A DNA stretch of 64,000 nucleotides. It comes from Amycolatopsis sp. CA-230715. GTDB lineage: Bacteria; Actinomycetota; Actinomycetes; Mycobacteriales; Pseudonocardiaceae. Of this stretch, positions 15,353-23,858 are shown one piece after another. The notes below the pieces were generated by a model. That model was not told the origin of the DNA. It made no database searches and saw only the letters and a program-made list of their open reading frames with translations. Each line of letters begins with the position of its first letter. Position 1 is the first letter of the stretch. The DNA lies in NCBI RefSeq assembly GCF_018736145.1, contig NZ_CP059997.1, forward strand, positions 5,021,501-5,085,500, read 5' to 3'. Made by a program: the position numbers and the translations under genes.

Positions 15353-16301
15353 GCTCAGGATGCGGGTGGGCGCGTAGGAAGGCGAGCAGGGCGCTGCTGG
15401 TGGTGTCCGGGGCTTCCAGGTGCGGGTAGTGGCCGATTCCCGGCAGCGTGCGGAACTCCGAGCGCGGGCCGCGCCAGTGCGCCGAGTCGCGGGCGGTGGC
15501 GGGCAGGACGCACCGGTCGTCCTCGCCGTGGAGCTGCAGCACGGGCGCGGCGACGCGGGAGCCGACGGCGTCGGTGAACCGCCTGCCCTCGCCGCGGAAC
15601 TGGGCGCGGAAGGCCCACCGGTAGTACTCGAGCGCGCTGTGCGCCACCCCGGGCACCAGCATCGCGAGCCGCAGCCGCTCGGCGGTCGCGGCGAAGTCCT
15701 TTGTGGACGGCCAGTGCGGTCCCGACCAGGCGCGCATGAGCCGTTCCAGCTCGGCGCCGTCGTCGGCGACGAGCTTGCGCTCCGGCGCCATCGGAACCTG
15801 GAAGCGGAAGAGGTGCCCGAGCGCGCGGGTCTGGCTGGATCGCTTGCGCCGCAACGCGGTCTGCCGCACGGCGTCCCGCAGCGCCAGCGGGTGGGCGGCG
15901 CCGAGCGCGCTCACCGACGAGACCACGCGCGGATGCATGGACGCGACCGTCCACGCGAGCATCCCGCCCCACGCGTGCCCCACCAGGTGCGCGCGGCGCT
16001 GCCCGAGCGCGCGCACCAGCCCGGCCACGTCGCCCGCGAGGGTCCACGCGTCGTAGCCGCGCGGCGGTTTGTCGGAGTCCCCGTAGCCGCGAAGATCCGG
16101 TGCGACCACGTGGAACCCGGCGTCGGCGAGCGCGGTGAGCTGGTGGTGCCACGCCCACCAGAACTCGCCGAACCCGTGCAGCAGCACCACGGTGGGTCCG
16201 CTGCCGAGTTCGGCGATGTGCAGGCGGATGCCGTTGGCCGACAGGTCGCGGTGCGCCCACGGCCCGTCGATCCGCACGGTCGACGGATCGGGTCGCTCCA
16301 C
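15345..16301 (-). CDS. EphE-like alpha/beta hydrolase lacking the usual nucleophile
   Basis: A 318-residue alpha/beta-hydrolase of the epoxide hydrolase group: HGFGEFWW near residue 42, DLRGYGDSDKPPRGYD near residue 69, an acid-containing LHGEDDRC and a histidine in GIGHYPH. The nucleophile elbow reads GHAWGG, with Ala at residue 110 where epoxide hydrolases have Asp and esterases Ser. The triad is therefore incomplete as read. The gene faces marP, as Rv3670 (ephE) does. Its last codons run into a palindromic repeat, which supplies the TAG stop and the C-terminal Arg-Val. Confidence 0.8.
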   Translation of the reverse strand: MERPDPSTVRIDGPWAHRDLSANGIRLHIAELGSGPTVVLLHGFGEFWWAWHHQLTALADAGFHVVAPDLRGYGDSDKPPRGYDAWTLAGDVAGLVRALGQRRAHLVGHAWGGMLAWTVASMHPRVVSSVSALGAAHPLALRDAVRQTALRRKRSSQTRALGHLFRFQVPMAPERKLVADDGAELERLMRAWSGPHWPSTKDFAATAERLRLAMLVPGVAHSALEYYRWAFRAQFRGEGRRFTDAVGSRVAAPVLQLHGEDDRCVLPATARDSAHWRGPRSEFRTLPGIGHYPHLEAPDTTSSALLAFLRAHPHPERV

Positions 16302-16317
16302 CGGTGCCGCCCGCGGG

Positions 16318-16818
16318 TCAGTCGCGGATCGCGGGTGTTTCGCCGTCGCCGGAACCGGAACGCGGGGTCAGCGCGGCGGCGGTGTCCTTCAGGCTGCTGA
16401 TGGTGCGTTCGGGTGCCCTGATCTTGCGGACCTTCCGATAGCCGAGGAACCCGAACAGCCCGGCCACCAGGAGCATCATCAGGAAGACGATGCCGAACGC
16501 GGCCCAGCGCCGCAGCCACTCGGACAGCAGTTCGCCGAGGAAGAAGAACAGGAAGAAGGAGCTGTACAGCGCGATGACGAGTGCGACGACGAAGAAGATG
16601 CTGCCCTTGACGCCCTTCTTCACCTCGCCGACGACCTCGGACTTCGCCAGCTCGACCTCGGCTCGCACCAGTGTCGACAGGTGCTGCGTGGCGTCCTTCA
16701 CCAGCGTGCCGATGGACGCGTCCGCCGCGCCGTTCTGCGCTGTGTCTTCGGACAGGGGCAGGTAGGGCACCGCCCCCGCGCCGTCGGGATCGTTGAGTTG
16801 GTGCTTCGGGCTGCTCAC
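16318..16818 (-). CDS. Holin-superfamily-like membrane protein (Rv3669-like)
   Basis: A 166-residue protein. The N-terminal half is soluble with an amphipathic helix (LVRAEVELAKSEVVGEVKKG). Two close transmembrane segments follow (IFFVVALVIALYSSFFLFFF and AFGIVFLMMLLVAGLFGFL). This is the layout of the actinobacterial phage-holin superfamily III/DUF1469 proteins, which in chromosomes seldom act as holins. It lies 16 nt upstream of the EphE-like gene, as in mycobacteria. Confidence 0.78.
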   Translation of the reverse strand: MSSPKHQLNDPDGAGAVPYLPLSEDTAQNGAADASIGTLVKDATQHLSTLVRAEVELAKSEVVGEVKKGVKGSIFFVVALVIALYSSFFLFFFLGELLSEWLRRWAAFGIVFLMMLLVAGLFGFLGYRKVRKIRAPERTISSLKDTAAALTPRSGSGDGETPAIRD

Positions 16819-16887
16819 CGGGCCATCGTGCCACGTGTCCGTCCGTGAGGCTCGGCGGGCGCGCCTGTTCGCGCCCGCCGATGCGCG

Positions 16888-18084
16888 TTACTCATCCGCG
16901 TCCGCTTTCGCATGCGCTTTGCTGCGCCGCAGCAACAGTCCGGCGGCGACGAGCGAGGCGATCGCCGAGGCCAGTAGTACCGCGGCCTTCGCCAGTTCGG
17001 CGGCTTCCCCTTCGAGCGCGAGATCGGCGATGAGCAGGCTGACGGTGAACCCGACGCCGCCGAGCATGCCGAGCGCGGCGAGATCGCGCCTGCCGAGTCC
17101 GCGCGGGCGTTCGGCGAGCTTCAGTTTCACCGCGAGGATGCTGGCGCCCACGATGCCGACGATCTTGCCGCCGACGAGGCCGATCAGGACGGCGAGCGGG
17201 ATCGCGGTGGTGAACACCGCGGCCAGGGAGTCGGCGTTGACCTCGATCCCGGCCGCGAACAACGCGAACAGCGGCACGGCCACCAGCGCCGACCAGGGCT
17301 GGAGCCGGTGTTCGAGCCGAAGCGCCGGTGCCTCTTCTTCGCCGTCGTCCGGTCGCACCCTGGTCAGCAGGCCGAGCGCGACCCCGGCGATGGTGGCGTG
17401 GATGCCCGCGGAGTGCACCGCGACCCAGGTGATCAGCGCGAGCGGCACGTACAGCCACGGCGAGCGGACGCGCTTGTGCTGCAAGAAGGCGTACAGCGCG
17501 AGCGCGAGCACCGCGACGCCCGCGGCGACGAGGTCGAAGCTCGCGGTGAACAGCACCGCGATCACGATGATCGCGCCGAGGTCGTCGACGACGGCGAGGG
17601 AGAGCAGGAAGACGCGCGCGGTGGACGGCAGGTTCGACGCGGTCAGCGCCAGCACCCCGAGCGCGAACGCGATGTCGGTGGCGACCGGGATGGCCCACGC
17701 GCGGTCGATCCCCGGCTGGCCCCAGCCGATCGCGAGCGCAACGAGCGCGGGCACCACCATGCCGCCGAGCGCGGCGATCACCGGCAGTGCCGCCTGCCTG
17801 AGCCGCGACAGTTCGCCGATGACGAGTTCGCGTTTGAGTTCGAGGCCGGCGACGAAGAAGAACAGCGCCAGCAACCCGTCCTTCGCCCAGTCCTCGACCG
17901 AGAGGTTCAGGTGCAGGAACTCCGGGCCGATCTCGAAGTCGCGGATCGTCCGGTAGACGTCGCCGAGCCCCGAGTTCGCCCAGACCAGCGCGACCGCGGT
18001 GGCGACGAGCAGGACGATCCCGCCGGTGGTTTCGGTGCGCAGGTAACGCGCGAACTCCTGGATGACGCGGTGGGTGCGGGTCAC
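16888..18084 (-). CDS. nhaA: Na+/H+ antiporter NhaA
   Basis: The GTG at 18084 with GGGAG upstream gives 398 residues. NhaA landmarks are present: TTGGIVLLVATAVALVWANS at the N-terminus, LKRELVIGELS, and VPVATDIAFALGVL with the two adjacent sodium-binding residues represented by T-D in ATDIAFALG; a further aspartate pair lies in VVDDLGAI. About eleven to twelve hydrophobic segments follow. It exports sodium in exchange for protons at alkaline pH. The C-terminal tail is charged. It is divergent from the POT transporter gene. Confidence 0.92.
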   Translation of the reverse strand: MTRTHRVIQEFARYLRTETTGGIVLLVATAVALVWANSGLGDVYRTIRDFEIGPEFLHLNLSVEDWAKDGLLALFFFVAGLELKRELVIGELSRLRQAALPVIAALGGMVVPALVALAIGWGQPGIDRAWAIPVATDIAFALGVLALTASNLPSTARVFLLSLAVVDDLGAIIVIAVLFTASFDLVAAGVAVLALALYAFLQHKRVRSPWLYVPLALITWVAVHSAGIHATIAGVALGLLTRVRPDDGEEEAPALRLEHRLQPWSALVAVPLFALFAAGIEVNADSLAAVFTTAIPLAVLIGLVGGKIVGIVGASILAVKLKLAERPRGLGRRDLAALGMLGGVGFTVSLLIADLALEGEAAELAKAAVLLASAIASLVAAGLLLRRSKAHAKADADE

Positions 18085-18235
18085 GATGGGCAACTCCCGG
18101 GAAATCGGTCGGTTACAGTTTTGCCGACCAGACTTCCCGGCGCACCTTGACGTTATTTTAACAGCGTGGCCGCCCGACGGAGGTCGGTGGTGAGGTTTCC
18201 AACAGCCCCAATACCATGCGAAATGACAACGATGT

Positions 18236-18247
18236 CTCACGCGTGAG
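18236..18247. promoter_or_regulatory. 12-bp palindrome before the POT gene
   Basis: CTCACGCGTGAG is a perfect palindrome 12 nt upstream of the GTG at 18260, within the divergent nhaA/POT intergenic region. It may be a binding site. The regulator is unknown. Confidence 0.35.
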
Positions 18248-18259
18248 GACGGACGAGCT

Positions 18260-19717
18260 GTGAGTACCTCTACCGAGGTCAAACGGGACGGCAGGTTCTT
18301 CGGGCACCCACTAGGGCTCGCGAACCTGTTCGGGGTCGAGCTGTGGGAGCGGTTCTCGTTCTACGGCATGATCGGCATCCTGCCCATCTACCTCTACTAT
18401 TCGGCCGCTGAAGGCGGTCTCGACGTCGCGAAGCCGACGGCGCTCGGCATCGTCGGGGCCTACAGCGGCCTGGTGTACCTCTCTTCGACGGCGGGCTCGT
18501 GGGTCGCCGACCGGTTGCTCGGGTCGGAGCGGACCCTGTTCTACAGCGCGATTCTGGTCATGCTCGGCCACATCGGGCTCGCGGTGGTCCCCGGTCTCCT
18601 CGGTGTCGGCATCGGCCTCGTGTGCGTCGCGGTGGGCAGCGGCGGGCTCAAGGCGAACGCCACCACGATCGTCGGCACGCTGTACGAAAAGGACGATCCC
18701 CGCATCGACGCCGGGTTCACCATCTTCTACATCGGTGTCAACGTCGGCGGCTGGCTCGGCCCGCTGCTCACCGGCCTCGCGCAGGAGAAGGTCAACTTCC
18801 ACCTCGGGTTCGGGCTCGCCGCGATCGGCATGGCCCTCGGCCTGGTCCAGTACACCCTCGGCCGCAAGAACCTCGGCAGCAAGGCGAGCGAGGTGCCGAA
18901 CCCGCTGCCGCCGGAGCAGCGCGTCAAGTACGGCCTCGGCGCGTTGACGGGCCTGGTGGTCATCGTCCTCGTCGGGGTGACCGGGCTCGTCAAGGCGGAG
19001 AACCTGCCCGACGCGGTGATCGTCCTCGTCGGCCTGGTCGCGGTCGCCTACTTCGCGGTGATCCTGCTCAGCAAGAAGATCACCGCGGACGAGCGCAGCC
19101 GCGTGTGGTCGTTCGTGCCGATGTTCATCGCCAGCGCGGCGTTCTTCTCGCTCTACCAGCAGCAGGCGTCCGTGGTGATCGCCTACAGCGACGAGCGGCT
19201 CGACCGGAACCTGTTCGGCTGGGAGATGCCGGTGAGCTGGACCAGCTCGATCAACCCGGTGTTCATCATCCTGCTCGGCGGCGTGTTCGCGACGATCTGG
19301 ACGAAGCTGGGCAACCGCCAGCCGTCCACGCCGGCGAAGTTCGCCTACGGCACCATCATCATGGGCATCGCGTTCCTGCTCTTCCTGCCGATGATCCACA
19401 CCGGCAAGAACGGCAGCCCGCTGCTCGCGCTGATCGGCATCCTGTTCGTGTTCACCATCGGCGAGATGATGCTGTCCCCGGTCGGGCTCGCGGTGTCGAC
19501 GAAGCTCGCGCCGACCGCGTTCCGCAGCCAGATGGTCGCGCTGAACTTCCTGTCGATCTCGTTCGGCTCGGCGATGTCGGGCAAGCTCGCCCAGAACTAC
19601 TCGACCACCAACGAAGGCCCCTACTTCGGGGTGATCGGCGGGGTCGCGATCGCGATCGGTGTCGTGTTCGCGTTGTGCATCCCGTTCATCCGCAAGCTGA
19701 TGAAGGGCGTGCACTAG
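18260..19717 (+). CDS. POT-family proton-coupled peptide transporter
   Basis: A 485-residue membrane protein with the proton-coupling motif E-x2-ERF-x-x-YG seen as ELWERFSFYG near residue 29. Also present are the family stretch IYLYYSAAEGGL, the FTIFYIGVNVGGWLGPLL signature near residue 155, and about fourteen hydrophobic segments. Bacterial POT proteins import di- and tripeptides. The start is the GTG at 18260, preceded by GAGGAC. It is convergent with the VIT1-type gene, sharing 4 bp at the ends. Confidence 0.9.
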   Translation: MSTSTEVKRDGRFFGHPLGLANLFGVELWERFSFYGMIGILPIYLYYSAAEGGLDVAKPTALGIVGAYSGLVYLSSTAGSWVADRLLGSERTLFYSAILVMLGHIGLAVVPGLLGVGIGLVCVAVGSGGLKANATTIVGTLYEKDDPRIDAGFTIFYIGVNVGGWLGPLLTGLAQEKVNFHLGFGLAAIGMALGLVQYTLGRKNLGSKASEVPNPLPPEQRVKYGLGALTGLVVIVLVGVTGLVKAENLPDAVIVLVGLVAVAYFAVILLSKKITADERSRVWSFVPMFIASAAFFSLYQQQASVVIAYSDERLDRNLFGWEMPVSWTSSINPVFIILLGGVFATIWTKLGNRQPSTPAKFAYGTIIMGIAFLLFLPMIHTGKNGSPLLALIGILFVFTIGEMMLSPVGLAVSTKLAPTAFRSQMVALNFLSISFGSAMSGKLAQNYSTTNEGPYFGVIGGVAIAIGVVFALCIPFIRKLMKGVH

Positions 19718-20445
19718 CCGGTCGTGACGTTGAACAGCACGCCGACGTAGTACGTCACGAGCATGGTCAACGCGCCGACGCCGATGTTGCGTGCCACCGC
19801 ACGGCCGACCTTGGCGCTGCCGAGCCTCGCGCTGACGAAACCCGTCAGCGCGAGGCCCGCCACGACGGCTGCCGCGCACGCCCAGACCCTGGCCGAGGTC
19901 GGCGGCAGCGAGATCGCCAGCAGCGGCAGGAGCGCGCCGATCGAGAACGCCAGCAGTGAGGCCCACGCCGCCTGCCACGGGCTGGTCAGCTCGTCGGGGT
20001 CGATGCGGAGTTCCGCTTCCGCGTGCGCCTGCAGTGCGTCCTTTTCGGACAGTTCGCGCGCGACCTTCGCGGCCAGTTCCGGGGACAGGCCCTTTTCTTC
20101 GTAGATCCCGGCGAGTTCCCGCTCCTCGGCCTCCGGCATTGTTTTCAGTTCTTCTTTTTCCAGCCGCAACGCCGCGCGCTCGGTGTCGCGCTGGGTGCTC
20201 ACCGAGACGTATTCACCGCCCGCCATCGAGAGCGCGCCCGCGACGAGGCCCGCGATTCCCGCGGTGAGGATCGCGGAGCGGTCGGTGCTCGCGCCCGCCA
20301 CGCCCACGACGATGCCCGCCACCGAGACGATGCCGTCGTTGGCGCCGAGAACCCCGGCGCGCAGCCAGTTCAGCCTGCTCCCGATGCTGTCGTGGTGCGG
20401 CTCGTCCCGATGTGCCGGTTCGGCGGGTTTCTGCGTTTCGGTCAC
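19714..20445 (-). CDS. VIT1/CCC1-family iron/manganese transporter
   Basis: The predicted 243-residue protein has a first helix region NWLRAGVLGANDGIVSVAGIVVGVAGA, which is the family signature. A cytosolic insert of charged helices at about residues 85-150 (EEERELAGIYEEKGLSPELA and nearby) holds metal-binding Glu residues. Three C-terminal membrane segments follow. Relatives move Fe2+ or Mn2+ into storage or out of the cytosol. The start is GTG at 20445. Confidence 0.9.
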   Translation of the reverse strand: MTETQKPAEPAHRDEPHHDSIGSRLNWLRAGVLGANDGIVSVAGIVVGVAGASTDRSAILTAGIAGLVAGALSMAGGEYVSVSTQRDTERAALRLEKEELKTMPEAEERELAGIYEEKGLSPELAAKVARELSEKDALQAHAEAELRIDPDELTSPWQAAWASLLAFSIGALLPLLAISLPPTSARVWACAAAVVAGLALTGFVSARLGSAKVGRAVARNIGVGALTMLVTYYVGVLFNVTTG

Positions 20446-20491
20446 CGGGACAGTGAAACACGAATCGCGCTTTCGCCCCGGCTGACGGATC

Positions 20492-21157
20492 TCAGCCGAT
20501 CGGGTCGGGAAGGCGCCGCGTCCGGTAACCGAGTTCGATGGTGTTCTGCGTGGCCGGGTCGCCCAGTGCCACGCGCCAGTGCCCGGCGAACTGGTCCACG
20601 CCGGGGCGCATCGGGATCGTGCCGGACAGCAGCACGGTGCCCGGCTCGGCGAGTCCCCGCTCCCGCAGCAGGTCCAGCCAGTAGCGCGGGGTCAGCAGAT
20701 CGGCGAGGGTGCCGTCCTGAATCAGCTCGTCGTCCGCCCACGCGCGCAGGGTCAGCGAGTCGAGGCGGTCTTCGACGTCGGCGAGCCGCCACGCCTGTTC
20801 GGCGAGCACGTCGTAGGCGGCGTTCTTGCTCCACGCGACGCCGTGCACCTCCAGTTCGCGGTCGGTGTGATCGCACGCCGCGGTGAGCAGCACTTCGCCG
20901 GTGCTGCTGATGACCAGCGCCCATTCGGCCTCGCCGGAGGTCCGGTCGTGCTGCACCGGCACTTCCCGGGTTTGGGCGGCCAGATAAGGGGATACCGGGT
21001 AGAGGGCCGGGGTGACCGAGGGCGCCGGTACGCCGAGCTCGGCCAGTTCGGCGACGTGCGCGGCGACCTCGTCCTGGCTTCGCCCGGCGTACCCGGCGTT
21101 GAGCAGGGTGTGCACGGTGACGGACTCGGTCGTGCCGTCGGGGAGGGTGAACCGCAC
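20492..21157 (-). CDS. DUF2848-family protein
   Basis: The GTG at 21157 with AGGAG seven bases upstream gives 221 residues (MRFTLPDGTTESVTVHTLLNAG). The pattern YPVSPYLAAQTREVPVQHDRTSGEAEW and LLSGTIPMRPGV matches the DUF2848 family, distantly related to fumarylacetoacetate-hydrolase-fold enzymes; I know of no established reaction. It shares a divergent promoter and a GntR-type operator with the MHS transporter, so it likely acts on the imported substrate. Confidence 0.75.
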   Translation of the reverse strand: MRFTLPDGTTESVTVHTLLNAGYAGRSQDEVAAHVAELAELGVPAPSVTPALYPVSPYLAAQTREVPVQHDRTSGEAEWALVISSTGEVLLTAACDHTDRELEVHGVAWSKNAAYDVLAEQAWRLADVEDRLDSLTLRAWADDELIQDGTLADLLTPRYWLDLLRERGLAEPGTVLLSGTIPMRPGVDQFAGHWRVALGDPATQNTIELGYRTRRLPDPIG

Positions 21158-21216
21158 GGGTGGTCTCCTTGCTGGTGGTGACCGGGTGGCCACGAATCCG
21201 GTCTTGCGCATGCAAG

Positions 21217-21226
21217 CTGTATACAA
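21217..21226. promoter_or_regulatory. GntR-type operator, site 1
   Basis: CTGTATACAA lies between the divergent DUF2848 and MHS transporter genes. It matches nine of ten bases of site 2 before the GntR gene (TTGTATACAA). TNGTNNNACNA-like palindromes are typical targets of FadR-subfamily regulators. Confidence 0.65.
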
Positions 21227-21267
21227 CCAGTATTATCAGCTCGGGTACGACGGGAGCGGAGGAGCCG

Positions 21268-22578
21268 ATGACTGTGATCGGTCAGACAGCGGGCACCGGG
21301 GAGCCGGTGGACGGCAGGTCGCTGCGCCGCGCGTTCCTGGCGAGCCTGTCCGGGACCGCGCTCGAGTGGTACGACTTCGCGGCCTACTCGGTGGCCGCCG
21401 CGACCCTGTTCGGCACGCTGTTCTTCCCCTCTGGCGACGAACTCGCGGGCACGATGGCGGCCTTCTCGACTTACGCCGTCGGGTACCTGGCGCGCCCGCT
21501 CGGCGGGTTCGTCTTCGGCAGGCTCGGCGACAAGCTGGGCCGCAAACGCGTGCTCGTGCTGACTCTCCTGCTGACCGGCACCGCGACCTTCCTGATCGGT
21601 GTGCTGCCGACGTACGGCTCGATCGGCGGGTTCGCGGCCGTGCTGCTCGTACTCCTCCGGTTCGCCCAGGGCGTCGGGATCGGCGGCGAATGGGGCGGCG
21701 CGGTGCTGCTGTCGAGCGAGTTCGGCGATCCGAAGCGACGCGGGTTCTGGGCGTCCGCCGCGCAGATCGGCCCGCCCGCGGGCAATCTGCTCGCCAACGG
21801 CGTGCTCGGCGTGCTCGCGCTCGTGCTCACCGACGCCCAGTTCACCGCGTGGGGCTGGCGGGTCGCGTTCCTCCTTTCCGGCGTGCTGGTCGGATTCGGC
21901 CTCTGGATCCGGCTCAAACTGGAAGAGACCCCGGTGTTCCAACGGCTCGCGGCCGAAGGCGACCGGTCGAGCGCGCCGATCTCGGAGGTGTTCCGGCTCG
22001 AATGGCGCGCGCTGCTCGCCGCGATCTTCGTGCGCGTCTGCCCCGACGTCCTGTACGCGCTGTTCACCGTGTTCGTGCTGACCTACATGACCAGCGAGCT
22101 GAAGATGCCGCGCGGTGAAGGGCTCGCCGCGGTGATGATCGGCTCCGCGCTGCAGCTCGTGCTCATGCCCGCCGCGGGCGCGCTGTCCGATCGCGTCAAC
22201 CGGCGCAAGCTCTACCTCATCGGCACCATCGCGGCCGGGGTGTGGCCGTTCGTGTTCTTCCCGATGGTGAGCGGGCGTTCGTTCGCCGCCGTGCTCGTCG
22301 GCGTGGTGCTGGCACTCGTGATCCACGCACTCCTGTACGGCCCGCAGGCGGCTTTGGTGACCGAGCAGTTCTCGGAACGCTTGCGGTACACGGGAAGTTC
22401 GCTCGCCTACACCCTCGCCGGGGTGATCGGCGGCGCGCTCGCGCCGCTGCTGTTCACCGCACTGCTGGCGGGATTCGGCAGCTGGGTCGCGATCGCGCTG
22501 TACCTCGCGGTCACCGCGGTGGTCAGCATCGTGGGCGTGTGGCTCGCGCGCGACCCCGAGGATCAGCTGGTGAGCTGA
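21268..22578 (+). CDS. MFS transporter of the metabolite:H+ symporter (MHS) type
   Basis: The ATG at 21268 follows GGAGGAG and gives 436 residues. ALEWYDFAAYSVAA near the N-terminus is the classic MHS opening. GRLGDKLGRKRVL is the MFS loop motif, and RFAQGVGIGGEWGGAVLL is also typical. MHS members import carboxylates or osmolytes such as citrate, ketoglutarate, proline or betaine. The substrate is unknown but probably relates to the DUF2848 enzyme and the GntR regulator next door. Its end overlaps the GntR gene's end by 16 bp. Confidence 0.88.
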   Translation: MTVIGQTAGTGEPVDGRSLRRAFLASLSGTALEWYDFAAYSVAAATLFGTLFFPSGDELAGTMAAFSTYAVGYLARPLGGFVFGRLGDKLGRKRVLVLTLLLTGTATFLIGVLPTYGSIGGFAAVLLVLLRFAQGVGIGGEWGGAVLLSSEFGDPKRRGFWASAAQIGPPAGNLLANGVLGVLALVLTDAQFTAWGWRVAFLLSGVLVGFGLWIRLKLEETPVFQRLAAEGDRSSAPISEVFRLEWRALLAAIFVRVCPDVLYALFTVFVLTYMTSELKMPRGEGLAAVMIGSALQLVLMPAAGALSDRVNRRKLYLIGTIAAGVWPFVFFPMVSGRSFAAVLVGVVLALVIHALLYGPQAALVTEQFSERLRYTGSSLAYTLAGVIGGALAPLLFTALLAGFGSWVAIALYLAVTAVVSIVGVWLARDPEDQLVS

Positions 22579-23186
22579 ATCGCGAGCGTGGTGCCGAGGT
22601 GGTCGTCGATCGCGGCGAGCGTCGCCGCGACGTCGCCCGACTCGAACGCGTCGAGGATGGCCTGGTGTTCGGCGAGCACGGTCTTCTGGCGGTCACCGCT
22701 GCGCAGCATCGCCACCATCCCGGCCCGCACCTGGCGCGCGCGCAGGGTTTGGTAGGTCTTCGCGAGGATGGGGTTGCCCGCCGCTTCGACGAGCAGGGTG
22801 TGGAACTGTGTGTCCAGTTCGATGAACTGCGCGGTTTCCCCGCTGTCGAGCCGGGCCTGCTTTTCCAACGCCGCACGCATGGCGAGGAGCGGGACCGTGT
22901 CGTCGGCGAGCGTTTTTTCGGCGGCGAACCGTTCCAGCAGGCCGCGCATTTCCATCAGGTCGTGCAGGTCCTTACCGGTGATCGGCGCGATGTAGGCGCC
23001 GCGCTTCGGCACGAGCTGGACGAGTTCTTCGGCGGCGAGCCGAAGCAGTGCTTCGCGCACGGGGGTTCGCGAGATGCCGACCCGCTCGGCGATCTCCTGC
23101 TCGCTGATGAAACCGCCCTGCGTGGCCGGATCCGCGAGCACGGTGTTCTTCAGGAATTCGTACGCCTTCTCCCGGCCCGACACCAT
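22563..23186 (-). CDS. GntR-family regulator, FadR subfamily
   Basis: The 207-residue protein from ATG 23186 has the winged HTH (FISEQEIAERVGISRTPVREALLRLAAEELVQ, residues about 25-57) and an all-helical FCD domain. The FCD metal-site residues are visible: D in ELDTQFHTLLVE, H in that helix, and the later EHQAILDAF histidine. FCD proteins sense small organic acids. A perfect TTGTATACAA palindrome 19 bp upstream suggests autoregulation. Confidence 0.9.
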   Translation of the reverse strand: MVSGREKAYEFLKNTVLADPATQGGFISEQEIAERVGISRTPVREALLRLAAEELVQLVPKRGAYIAPITGKDLHDLMEMRGLLERFAAEKTLADDTVPLLAMRAALEKQARLDSGETAQFIELDTQFHTLLVEAAGNPILAKTYQTLRARQVRAGMVAMLRSGDRQKTVLAEHQAILDAFESGDVAATLAAIDDHLGTTLAIQLTS

Positions 23187-23205
23187 TTCAGCACCCCCAT
23201 ACACG

Positions 23206-23215
23206 TTGTATACAA
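23206..23215. promoter_or_regulatory. GntR-type operator, site 2
   Basis: The perfect palindrome TTGTATACAA lies just upstream of the GntR gene start and recurs with one change at 21217-21226. Confidence 0.65.
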
Positions 23216-23292
23216 GTGTACGGGTTAAAAGGGCCGGGGCGGGCGCCTGATCGAGGAGCACCCGCCCCGGCTGGCCGGAGGGTCCTGGTTTC

Positions 23293-23757
23293 TCAGCTGT
23301 CGAGCTCGGCGAGCGCCTGCTTGGCCTGCTCGAGCTCGGCTTCCAGCTGCGCGACCTTCTGCGCCTGCTGCTCGCGCGCCGCGTTGATCACTTCGTCGAT
23401 CGGGATCGACAGGTCGGCGTGCAGTTCCTTCGCCGCGCGCGACACGGCCGCGGCCGGGATCTCGAGGCCGCGGGCGACCCACTTGCTGCCGTGCTTCAGC
23501 TCCGCCTGCCATTCGCCGTCGGCGGTGCCGGTGACGGTCAGGGTGAGCTCGACCGTGCGGGTCTTCTTGGCCGGGGTGGTGCCCTTGGGGCGCCCGCGCT
23601 TCGGCTTGGCGGGCTCTTCAGCAGCGGTTTCGGCGGCCGCGGCGTCCGCCGGGGCCGGGGTGGAGCCGTTCGCGGTCTCGGACGGGGTGCTCTCCGGGGC
23701 CGCTGCCTCCGGGGCTTCGGGGGCCGTTTCCTGCTGGGTCAAGGAATCCACGGTCAT
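23293..23757 (-). CDS. AT-hook-like protein (DUF6319-like)
   Basis: The ATG at 23757 begins MTVDSLTQQETAPEA. The 154-residue product has an acidic, Ala/Pro/Thr-rich N-terminus (residues 1-50), then KPKRGRPKGTTPAKK, which contains an AT-hook-type RGRP core, and a folded domain with LTLTVTGTADGEWQAELKHG. A C-terminal coiled-coil-like helix follows (EQQAQKVAQLEAELEQAKQA). It looks like a small nucleoid- or DNA-associated protein. The DUF6319 label is from memory and uncertain. Confidence 0.6.
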   Translation of the reverse strand: MTVDSLTQQETAPEAPEAAAPESTPSETANGSTPAPADAAAAETAAEEPAKPKRGRPKGTTPAKKTRTVELTLTVTGTADGEWQAELKHGSKWVARGLEIPAAAVSRAAKELHADLSIPIDEVINAAREQQAQKVAQLEAELEQAKQALAELDS

Positions 23758-23858
23758 CGTCGGTTCTGTCTCCTCGCCGGCTCGATGGGTAACTCCCCGG
23801 ACGATAGCGTAGAACATGCGTTCGAATGCGCTCGCGGCGGGGTCCCCTCGGGGCATCC

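Noticed and set aside
16318..16818. Prophage remnant suggested by the holin-like protein
   Set aside because: Its neighbours match the chromosomal Rv3669-Rv3671 order and no other phage gene is present.
18311..19978. Long minus-strand open frame opposite the POT transporter
   Set aside because: It is antisense to a gene with clear family motifs, and its composition is that of a shadow.
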